From contig WRKK01000329.1 of the NCBI GenBank assembly GCA_009782245.1, positions 1 through 14,500 of the forward strand: DNA of 14,500 nucleotides, in the 5' to 3' direction. The first letter of the stretch is position 1. Each line of letters begins with the position of its first letter. The stretch is from Defluviitaleaceae bacterium (GTDB taxonomy: Bacteria; Bacillota; Clostridia; Lachnospirales; WQUN01). Shown here piece after piece: positions 1 to 6,737 of this stretch. Below the pieces are notes generated by a model. The model saw only the letters and a list, made by a program, of their open reading frames with translations. It did no database searches and was not told the DNA's origin. Made by a program: the position numbers and the translations under genes.

Positions 1-54
1 GTCGCCCCTACAAAAACCTCTCCCGTAGGGGCGACCGTCCTCGGTCGCCCGTTC
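1..54. repeat. GC-rich palindromic intergenic repeat (REP-like)
   Basis: An 11-bp perfect inverted repeat pairs 1-11 (GTCGCCCCTAC) with 25-35 (GTAGGGGCGAC). A second, overlapping hairpin pairs GGGCGACC (29-36) with GGTCGCCC (43-50) around a 6-nt loop. The two stems share bases and exclude each other. From memory, the GTAGGGGCGACC...GGTCGCCCG pattern is a dispersed intergenic repeat common in Clostridia genomes; that identity is not proven here. It is much richer in G+C than its surroundings and lies just past the end of the glycan operon, where it could also protect or end the transcript. The element may extend beyond the window's left edge. Confidence 0.7.
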
Positions 55-92
55 GTCTAATCCCTAATGTTTCAATAAAAGTGTACGCAGAT

Positions 93-109
93 GGGGCGGT
101 CGCCCGTTC
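93..109. repeat. Shortened second copy of the GC-rich repeat
   Basis: GGGGCGGTCGCCCGTTC matches the first copy (28-54) if nine bases (ACCGTCCTC) between GGGGCG and GGTCGCCCGTTC are missing. It therefore looks like a deletion remnant or variant of the same repeat. No gene lies in 1-167 apart from these repeats, and no clear T-tailed terminator for the operon ending at 168 is visible. Confidence 0.5.
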
Positions 110-167
110 ACTATAAATGTTTAAGTTAATGACCGTATCCGCCTGAATTTTTTGTTAAGTTGATTTG

Positions 168-2654
168 CTATATCTTAGTTATCGTGCCATCGGCGGCGGT
201 TATTTCGTCCGCCATAACGTTAATTAAATATTCGCAAGTTTTGCTGGCTTGCCGCCCAGAAAGTGCAAATTTGCCAATTCCCATAATAATAACCTTGCAC
301 ATTGATATAAGCTGCATATCTTTATAGCTGTTGTGATGATGATTCCAATCAACGTAAGTAATATTTTTGCCAAATAGCCCAAAACCAAATTTTTCGGCGT
401 TTTTTCTGGCGTAATCCATTTCGTCGGAAAAAACTAGCAGGTGCTTATTTGTGTATTTTGTGAAATATTCGTGTGTGCTTAGCAAATTTATTCCTTTTCT
501 GTAGTCAGCGTTATCTTTTTCTTCTGAAAAAAACCGCCCTATAAGGTGATCGCCGCGCCGCAAGTGGATTGCTATTAAATCCGCTGTTTTAGCTAGTTGG
601 CTAATTTTGTAGTTTTTTGTGTCGTTTTCGGATATTTGCGGAAAAATAATGTATTTATCAAACATTTCTTTTGTCAAATGTGTTGGATTAACCATATTGG
701 TAATAGCCATAATAGGTCTTGTGGGAATTTTATTTGTCAACATATTTTCGTATGCTAAAACGCTCTCCGAAAATATCCCCAAAAAGCCTGGGACAATTCT
801 CATGCGGTTGTACACAGCTTCGGTATAATTCCGCCAACGCGGCCTAGTTATTGGAAACAACAGCACGTACAGTTCCGATAATCCTAAATGGAAAAAATAC
901 TCCTCGGGTAATACATTGCTGACAAACTCTTGTTTATGCGGCAACTTAAAATTAAACAACGCCCACCGCAACCGTCTTGAAAAAATTTTGCTAAATCTGC
1001 GTTCGTTTACCCAAGGCGGCGTTACTTTTTGAACTTCCATTCCGTTAAACATAAAAATCCAATCGAACCTAAAATCGTTGAAATATAGCTCTAAGCCGTT
1101 TTTGTCGCAAAAATCCATATGCCATAATGCTGTATATATCTGGTCTCCCAAGCCAGTAATAAGTTTAATTACTCGAGTTTTTTCGTCAAACAAAAATTGG
1201 GCATCTACTTTTGGTTGATAATTCGCAAATTGGGGCAATAAATCGCTTTTTAGCTTTATTATATAGTTTTCGTTTTCCAGAATATCGGCGTAATCCATAA
1301 AATACAAGGATTCTTCAAATTGCTCAATATTTGTGAACTCCAAGATAAACGGCTCTGTGCATTTTCGTCTGCCACGCTCAAAATAAGTTGCCCACGATTC
1401 TAACGCTGGATATATGTTAGATATATCGCAAATATAGCCGTTTTCAATAAATTCGCCGTAATTCCAAGATTTTGGCAAATTGTCAAAAATGGACATTCCT
1501 TTTTCCGAAAGTTCCAAGAAATAATTGTTGCCCAATGAAATTATGGTTTTTTGTTGATGCGTTATGCTGTCCAAATTTATTGTGTTGTATTCATAATTAT
1601 GCAAGGCTGCCAAATTTTTGTTGAATAAATCTTGCGTGTGATTTGGGGCTTTAATTGCTTTTATTATATTATCCAAATTGTTCAAATTATCTAAATTGGG
1701 CAAATTTTCTTGTTGCAACCAAAATATCGCCAAAATATCGTCATAATTGCACAAATTTTTTTGGGATTTTAGCAATTTTTCCAAAATGTTTATGTCTGTT
1801 CCGCCGTCCGCAATATAGGCGGATATTTCGCCGCCTATATGTTTTGTTTGCTTATAATTGCCCTCTATAACCGATATTGTATCTTGTTCGAGAGCCGCTT
1901 TTAATGCCCATTTTGACGATGCAAATTTATACGAAAAAAATTGCATAGCTGTATCTATAACATTACATTGCGTTTTTTTTATAAAATATTCGTCTAGTTG
2001 CTGTATAAATTGCTGGCTTGCCACAGAGCGGCTTGTTCTCACAACTTTTTTGGCTTTCACGCCAAAATCAAACAAAGCTATGTGCGAGCGAATGAGTATA
2101 ATTCGGCTTTTATCGTAATGTTGCAATATTGTGGCGATAAATTTATCGTATTGGGATTTTAGCTGTTTGTTAAAGCCAAGCTGCTCTGGGTGAATGTAGT
2201 TGGCTTTTATTTCGGGATTATTGTTGTAATAATCGTCCATAAAATCCGTTTTTTCTTTGCCCATTAGCGAATACAGCTGGGTATTTATCTCCGTCAAGCC
2301 AACAAGAGCGGAACTATTATCCAAAACAAAGTAATCGCAATGGGCGTTTTGGCAAATTTCATCAAAATTTTTGCGAATATCCGCTTTAACACGAGTGTTT
2401 GTGCGGTCGGCGTTAGCATATTTTGCCAAATATGGATCGGCTATGCCGCTAATGCTAAACGGCGAAACATTCTTTATATTAAGCGGTTCGTTTACATAAT
2501 CTTCGCAAATTTTGTAGTTGTCGTGCATTCGCATATCCATAATGCCCGCAAAATATCTGCCAAAAGATTGAATCGCTACTCCGCTATCTGTATAATTATG
2601 CGTCGTTTCTGCATTTTTAGCAAATAGGTTTGTAAACTTGTCAAATATGTTCAT
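168..2654 (-). CDS. Two-domain protein with C-terminal GT11/fucosyltransferase-like domain
   Basis: The protein has 828 residues. The C-terminal part (about 495-828) carries the landmarks of GT11 alpha-1,2-fucosyltransferase-like enzymes: GLGDQ at 501-505 (GLGNQ in the family), IHLRRGD at 696-702 (donor-site HxRRGD), FSDE at 742-745 and DMQLISMC at 779-786. The usual NSSFSWWGA is poorly kept as GIGKFALSGRQAS (792-804). The N-terminal part (about 25-240) resembles the SGNH-related DUF6270 family, with SPFSISG and ADIRKNF...CDYFVLD, but I see no obvious GSC nucleophile motif. This part is tentative. Residues 240-490 are unassigned. No signal peptide is seen, so it is probably cytoplasmic. It is last in the operon, and its ATG overlaps the upstream TGA as ATGA, implying translational coupling. 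Likely role: adding a deoxyhexose or similar sugar to a surface glycan. Confidence 0.75.
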   Translation of the reverse strand: MNIFDKFTNLFAKNAETTHNYTDSGVAIQSFGRYFAGIMDMRMHDNYKICEDYVNEPLNIKNVSPFSISGIADPYLAKYANADRTNTRVKADIRKNFDEICQNAHCDYFVLDNSSALVGLTEINTQLYSLMGKEKTDFMDDYYNNNPEIKANYIHPEQLGFNKQLKSQYDKFIATILQHYDKSRIILIRSHIALFDFGVKAKKVVRTSRSVASQQFIQQLDEYFIKKTQCNVIDTAMQFFSYKFASSKWALKAALEQDTISVIEGNYKQTKHIGGEISAYIADGGTDINILEKLLKSQKNLCNYDDILAIFWLQQENLPNLDNLNNLDNIIKAIKAPNHTQDLFNKNLAALHNYEYNTINLDSITHQQKTIISLGNNYFLELSEKGMSIFDNLPKSWNYGEFIENGYICDISNIYPALESWATYFERGRRKCTEPFILEFTNIEQFEESLYFMDYADILENENYIIKLKSDLLPQFANYQPKVDAQFLFDEKTRVIKLITGLGDQIYTALWHMDFCDKNGLELYFNDFRFDWIFMFNGMEVQKVTPPWVNERRFSKIFSRRLRWALFNFKLPHKQEFVSNVLPEEYFFHLGLSELYVLLFPITRPRWRNYTEAVYNRMRIVPGFLGIFSESVLAYENMLTNKIPTRPIMAITNMVNPTHLTKEMFDKYIIFPQISENDTKNYKISQLAKTADLIAIHLRRGDHLIGRFFSEEKDNADYRKGINLLSTHEYFTKYTNKHLLVFSDEMDYARKNAEKFGFGLFGKNITYVDWNHHHNSYKDMQLISMCKVIIMGIGKFALSGRQASKTCEYLINVMADEITAADGTITKI

Positions 2655-3817
2655 GTTGTTTCCTTTCTTGTGGTAGTTGGTGGATATTGGCTTAATATTT
2701 CCGCTGTTGTGGGGTATCTGCGTTCGTAAAAACGCCGCTGTTTTGCTAAAATTTTATCACGATTTTCTACTAGATAATGCCAATATTCAAATTTTTTGTA
2801 TAGTAAATCGGGGACTGCAAACATGGCAACAGCAGGAAAGCCACTTATTTCGATTACATAAAGTTTATCGCTGTTTCTGTCAAAGCCAATATCGAAGCCA
2901 AGTTGACCTATCTCATATTTGCAAACTTTTTGTAGTTTTTTGGCAACATCTTGTGCCAACGCCATAATGTCGTTGATTATTTGCTCGGCGTTGCTTTTTT
3001 GAAGATTTTCCCTAAAAAAATTTATAAATCCGCCCAAATGCAAAGAATGTAGGCCTGTAATAAAATATCCCCCCTGCGAAACGTTTGCAACAACTCCAGT
3101 TTTCGAGCCTACTCGCAAGCACATTGCTATAAAATTCCAGTTGCCATTTTTACCTTTATTCATGTGCAATCTGCAATCACAAGGAGAACCGTCGTTTGTT
3201 TGAAAGTTTATTAAAGGTTGAAAAATATAATCTTTTTCGCAAAGTTCCTGTGCAAGTTTCAAATATTCCGCTTTTGAAATCTTTTTTTGTTCATTTCCAT
3301 TTCCTTGAGTTAAAAGATAATCCACAAAACCCTCTTTTTTTAGCGAAAAAATGCCCTTTCCACCACCGTCATTATAAGGCTTTAATATTATTGTGTGATA
3401 TTTCGCTAAAATTGCGTCTATGTATTCAATATCACGCAAATTAAAGGTTTCTATCAAATAATCGCCACAGCCAGCTTTTTCGAGTAATAAATTTGTTGTA
3501 ACTTTATTCTTAAAATAATTTTGTGGTGTGCAAATAACCTCATTTCTAAGCACAACAAGGCTTGGCACTTTCAAGCCCGTATTGGGTAAATGGTCTAAAA
3601 TATCAATATCTTGGAAGTTGACATTTTTATTCACAAATTCACTTTTATTGGAATCCCAAAAACGCCCGTTAATTGTGCGGTTGTCCAAATTTATATCGCT
3701 TTCTGTAAGTGAAAAATGGTCTATATTAAAAGAATTTCCCAGTTGACAGGCTAAATCTAAGTAATATTGATTATGACCAACTGAAAACGTACCAACAAGC
3801 AAGCGTTTATTATCCAT
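2651..3817 (-). CDS. YheC/YheD-like ATP-grasp protein
   Basis: This 388-residue protein has an ATP-grasp fold in the order seen in YheC/YheD proteins: KPYNDGGGKGIFSL (147-160, nucleotide-binding lysine and glycine loop), YIFQPLI (197-203), CRLHM with Arg216, LRVGSKTGVVANVSQGG (234-250), and LGFDIGFD...LYVIEISGFPAV (306-329) supplying metal-binding Asp309 and Glu323. Family members were first noted as Bacillus spore-coat-associated proteins. ATP-grasp enzymes in general join a carboxylate to an amine or thiol through an acyl-phosphate. Here the gene sits between a cytidylyltransferase and a glycosyltransferase, so an amide-forming step on the glycan or its precursor is inferred; the substrate is unknown. 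The ATG is supported by GGAGGTGA six bases upstream and overlaps the upstream stop by 8 bp. Confidence 0.8.
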   Translation of the reverse strand: MDNKRLLVGTFSVGHNQYYLDLACQLGNSFNIDHFSLTESDINLDNRTINGRFWDSNKSEFVNKNVNFQDIDILDHLPNTGLKVPSLVVLRNEVICTPQNYFKNKVTTNLLLEKAGCGDYLIETFNLRDIEYIDAILAKYHTIILKPYNDGGGKGIFSLKKEGFVDYLLTQGNGNEQKKISKAEYLKLAQELCEKDYIFQPLINFQTNDGSPCDCRLHMNKGKNGNWNFIAMCLRVGSKTGVVANVSQGGYFITGLHSLHLGGFINFFRENLQKSNAEQIINDIMALAQDVAKKLQKVCKYEIGQLGFDIGFDRNSDKLYVIEISGFPAVAMFAVPDLLYKKFEYWHYLVENRDKILAKQRRFYERRYPTTAEILSQYPPTTTRKETT

Positions 3818-4247
3818 TATAACTCACCTCCAAAGCAGAAATAACAGCGTGCAATTTGGTTGACGAAATATTTTGCGTATATTCCAAATAAATAACGTCC
3901 ACGCCAACGGCGTTTAGCTGTTTTTCGGCATTCATAAAAAGCGGCTTGCCTTTCCAATCGCTGCCGACAAACATTGCGTTAAACTGGTATTTTTCCCAAG
4001 CGGCAAATTTATTTTTGTCAACCTGCGGGACAACTTTGTCCACATATTTTAGTGCCGTTAAAATCTCCACACGCTCGCCAAACGGGATAACGGGCGTTTT
4101 GTTTTTTTCTTTATTAACAAGTTCGTCTGTGCTTACGCCGACAATTAAAAAATCGCAATATTGCTTGGCTCGGCTTAAAATGTTTAAGTGTCCAATGTGG
4201 AACATATCGTAAACGCCCGTTGTGTAGCCTATTTTGTATTTTTGCAT
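3810..4247 (-). CDS. TagD-like glycerol-3-phosphate cytidylyltransferase family enzyme
   Basis: A full-length (145-residue) nucleotidyltransferase. It shows TTGVYDMFHIGHLNIL with the HxGH signature at 17-20, VGVSTDELV (36-44), FGERVEIL (56-63), FVGSDWKG (93-100, GDDWxG in TagD) and ISSTK (127-131, the ISTTK element). The fold and motifs match enzymes that make CDP-glycerol from CTP and glycerol-3-phosphate, but related members use other phospho-alcohols or ATP. The canonical RTEGIST is changed to YTQNISS, so the substrate is uncertain. It follows the LicD fusion gene by 23 bp with a good ribosome binding site (AAAGGTGG). This suggests it supplies the CDP-activated donor used by the LicD domain. 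The protein is soluble, with no signal peptide. Confidence 0.85.
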   Translation of the reverse strand: MQKYKIGYTTGVYDMFHIGHLNILSRAKQYCDFLIVGVSTDELVNKEKNKTPVIPFGERVEILTALKYVDKVVPQVDKNKFAAWEKYQFNAMFVGSDWKGKPLFMNAEKQLNAVGVDVIYLEYTQNISSTKLHAVISALEVSYNG

Positions 4248-4270
4248 TTTTATCCACCTTTTTTGTTATT

Positions 4271-6238
4271 TTATTCGTCGCTAAATTCCACTTCGTACAT
4301 ATTAAAGTGGATTTTCCGCTCTTCTTCGGGCGGCAATACCATGTAGGAAGTGCCGTAAAGGTGCAAAAGATAATCTTCCCAACCTTGCGGAACACGGCAT
4401 TTTCTGCCCTCAAAATCCATATATTTATCGCCAACAAACCATTTCCGCTGCAAAACTCGCCTTGAATATGGTTGATAATGGCTGCCAAAACTGCAAACCC
4501 GCTTGGAAGTTGTGTATTTTTTGAATTTATCCAAAAAGTTTTTGCGGCGGTTATAATTAAATTGCCGCGGCTTGTTTTTGAAAAACTTGAACAACAGCCG
4601 AGTTATCGGGTTTAGTGAGCCTGTATGCTCCGTTTGGCAAAGCACATTTAGCCACGCAAACCGCTTTAATAGCCGTTTTGCAAGCCGTCCGCTATCTGGA
4701 AAATTATCCAGCGGCAAAATATCGATATAAATTCCCTTGTGCATTTCAAAAGTTTCCCATTTTTTCTCGCAAACGGCTGTATTGTTCATTCTAATTTTGC
4801 CGAAAAGCATGGGATAATTTGTGTCGTTAAAGCAAGTTTGGAAAAAATATTTTTCGGTGTCAAGTTCAGTTTTGCATAATTCTGCAAATTTTTCGTAATC
4901 GTCCCGCAGCATTACGATGTCGATGTCGTCGTCCCAAGGAATAAACCCGCCGTGCCGCACCGCGCCAAGCAAAGTGCCGCCGTACAAGTAATATTTTAGG
5001 TTATGCTTATCGCAAATTTCGATAAATTCGTCCACCATTTCCATTTGGATATTGTGCAATTTGTCCAAACGAGCCTGGTCGCTTGTGGAATAGTCAATTA
5101 GGCGGATATTCATGGCGGCATCGTGTTTTGGCGGAATTAGATTGAATTTTTCGCGAAGTTTATTGAAAAATTTAGTTTTCGCCTTAATTATGGCTCTTTT
5201 TGCCTTGGAAATTTTTTTGTAGGGCTTGCGTATGCGGATTCCAATTTTGCGGAGAAGTTCAGCACGATTTAGGTCGCTAATTTCGAGGGTTGACAAATAT
5301 TGCAATTTTCGCATAGTTACGCTGTTTGTCAGTTTCATGGCGGATATATAGTTGTGGTTGGCTTTTAGAAAGTTGCCAATTTGCTGCAGTTTGTCGGCGT
5401 TTTCGGCGAGTTCCTCTTTTCGGGAATGGCAAGCACGGATAAGATCAACGCTACCTTTGACAATATGAACCATCATTGATTCTCGCAGTTGCGGATATTT
5501 TTGGTACAAATCGTTGTAGCGTGAAATATTGGAAAGCACATATTGGGCTTGATTGTTGACGGATTTAGTCGCAACATAGCTGTCTTCTCGGGCTATATAG
5601 TAATATTTTGGATCGGGCAAAAGCACCAATGTTTGTATAGATTCTAGCAACCTGTGCAATGTGATTGTGAACTCGTAAATTGTGCCTTCGGGCAACCGAA
5701 AATTTTCAAGCACTTCTCGCTTAAACAGCTTGTTCCAAAATACTGTACGAATATTCCAATTATTTATGACATCGTCAATGGCTTCCAGAGAAGTGAAAAT
5801 TTTGGGCTGTTTTAGCTTCTTTCTCTTTATGTTCCTTTTGGCTTTTCCTTTGCGACTTATTCTTGTATAGTTACAGCAAGCAATTTCCGCATCGTACAGC
5901 CTTATGTTTTCGAGCATATACTCAAACATATCTTCTTCGACATAATCGTCAGAATCAACAAAGCCGATAAAGTCGCCGCTTGCAATCTCTAGGGCGGCAT
6001 TTCTGGCGGCACAAACGCCCGCATTTTGCTGATGTATAACAATTATGCGGTTATCGTCTTTGGCGAAATCGTCGCAAATTTTGCCGCAGTTATCTGGCGA
6101 ACCGTCGTCTATTAGGATTATCTCTAGGTTTTGGTGCGTTTGGTTTATTAGGCTTTTTATGCAGCGTCTTAGATAGGGCTCAACGTTGTAGACTGGTACG
6201 ATTATGGTAATTTTGTCATTGTAATTTTGGGTTGACAT
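4271..6238 (-). CDS. GT2 glycosyltransferase fused to LicD phosphotransferase
   Basis: This 655-residue bifunctional protein begins with a GT-A family 2 glycosyltransferase domain (about 8-230): TIIVPVYNVEPYLRRCI, LIDDGSPDN, NAGVCAARN and the metal/nucleotide-binding DSDD at 95-98. A basic linker follows (about 325-370). The C-terminus (about 375-655) is a LicD/fukutin-type domain with YGGTLLGAVRHGGFIPWDDD starting at 419 and Asp436-438 and Asp440. LicD-type enzymes transfer phosphocholine or similar phospho-alcohols from a CDP donor to cell-surface sugars. In the GT2 domain the usual YED near the catalytic site reads YEF (188-190), a change at a residue often regarded as the base. It is the first gene of the operon; its ATG has a strong AAGGAGAG site. 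The neighbouring cytidylyltransferase fits as donor supplier. Confidence 0.88.
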   Translation of the reverse strand: MSTQNYNDKITIIVPVYNVEPYLRRCIKSLINQTHQNLEIILIDDGSPDNCGKICDDFAKDDNRIIVIHQQNAGVCAARNAALEIASGDFIGFVDSDDYVEEDMFEYMLENIRLYDAEIACCNYTRISRKGKAKRNIKRKKLKQPKIFTSLEAIDDVINNWNIRTVFWNKLFKREVLENFRLPEGTIYEFTITLHRLLESIQTLVLLPDPKYYYIAREDSYVATKSVNNQAQYVLSNISRYNDLYQKYPQLRESMMVHIVKGSVDLIRACHSRKEELAENADKLQQIGNFLKANHNYISAMKLTNSVTMRKLQYLSTLEISDLNRAELLRKIGIRIRKPYKKISKAKRAIIKAKTKFFNKLREKFNLIPPKHDAAMNIRLIDYSTSDQARLDKLHNIQMEMVDEFIEICDKHNLKYYLYGGTLLGAVRHGGFIPWDDDIDIVMLRDDYEKFAELCKTELDTEKYFFQTCFNDTNYPMLFGKIRMNNTAVCEKKWETFEMHKGIYIDILPLDNFPDSGRLAKRLLKRFAWLNVLCQTEHTGSLNPITRLLFKFFKNKPRQFNYNRRKNFLDKFKKYTTSKRVCSFGSHYQPYSRRVLQRKWFVGDKYMDFEGRKCRVPQGWEDYLLHLYGTSYMVLPPEEERKIHFNMYEVEFSDE

Positions 6239-6323
6239 TTCTACTCTCCTTTTGCTAGTTGCTAAGTTTCATATTTTTATTATATATGCACAAAAAGCAA
6301 ATTTCAAGTGGGAAAAAATTTTC

Positions 6324-6358
6324 TCCATATATATATATATATATAGTGTCAATATCAA
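6324..6358 (-). promoter_or_regulatory. Candidate promoter of the glycan operon with TA-repeat spacer
   Basis: Reading the minus strand, TTGACA (6352-6347) is followed by C, then the (TA)9T tract, then GGAGA. At 17-bp spacing the -10 would be the poor TATGGA (6329-6324); at 15 bp it is TATATG. An overlapping alternative is TTGATA (6358-6353), 17 bp, TATATA (6335-6330), whose -10 lies inside the repeat. The ATG at 6238 would lie about 80-90 nt downstream of the start site. Changes in repeat number would move the first arrangement toward or away from optimal spacing. This is promoter inference only, with no transcript evidence. Confidence 0.5.
6327..6345. repeat. (TA)9 dinucleotide tract
   Basis: Nineteen bases of uninterrupted alternating A/T lie between candidate -35 and -10 positions of the minus-strand glycan operon. 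Dinucleotide tracts of this length can gain or lose units by polymerase slippage. Confidence 0.95.
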
Positions 6359-6533
6359 CGATTTACAAAATTTTTTGATATTTTTGAGTTTTTTTGTGCA
6401 AAATGTACAAAAAAATTGTGAGCCAAAAATATTTTTGTTGTAAATTTGCAAATTTGAGAGAACAAAAATTTTTGGGGATTTCGTTGGGGCGAATTTTTTT
6501 GTATACTCGAACAATTTAACAACAACTTTATAT

Positions 6534-6570
6534 AGAAACAACGGGCGGATAATATCCGCCCGTTGTTTCT
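6534..6570. repeat. 37-nt perfect palindrome
   Basis: Two 18-base arms (6534-6551, AGAAACAACGGGCGGATA; 6553-6570, its exact reverse complement) flank a single central base at 6552. The GC core GGGCGGAT/ATCCGCCC stands out in very AT-rich intergenic DNA. There is no T-run long enough for a normal terminator on either side. It resembles a dispersed palindromic repeat unit, and the CGCCCGTT edge is also found in the repeats at the window's left end. Between it and the TA tract (6359-6533) I see only A/T-rich DNA with no gene. Confidence 0.8.
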
Positions 6571-6650
6571 ACAACAGTCTATTTCTAAGTTGAACGAGTA
6601 TAACCAAAAAACGCCATTCCCCAAAATTTCCCTCATTCAAAAAAATCCTA

Positions 6651-6688
6651 AAATAAAAAAGGCAACTTTTCAGTTACCTTTTTTATTT
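6651..6688 (-). terminator. Intrinsic terminator of the 679-residue gene
   Basis: On the minus strand GGTAACT pairs with AGTTGCC around a 4-base loop, extended by A6/T6 flanks and followed by TTTTTTATTT. The one imperfect position is a T-G wobble in minus-strand RNA but a C-A mismatch in plus-strand RNA, so the structure fits transcription from the minus strand. It starts about 50 bp after the stop codon at 6738. Confidence 0.8.
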
Positions 6689-6737
6689 GCCCTTTTTTCC
6701 AAAAAACCCAACTATAAGTCAGAATAAACCAAACCCT

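Noticed and set aside
4114..4488. 124-residue minus-strand ORF spanning the LicD/cytidylyltransferase junction
   Set aside because: It overlaps two well-supported genes in another frame and shows no family motifs.
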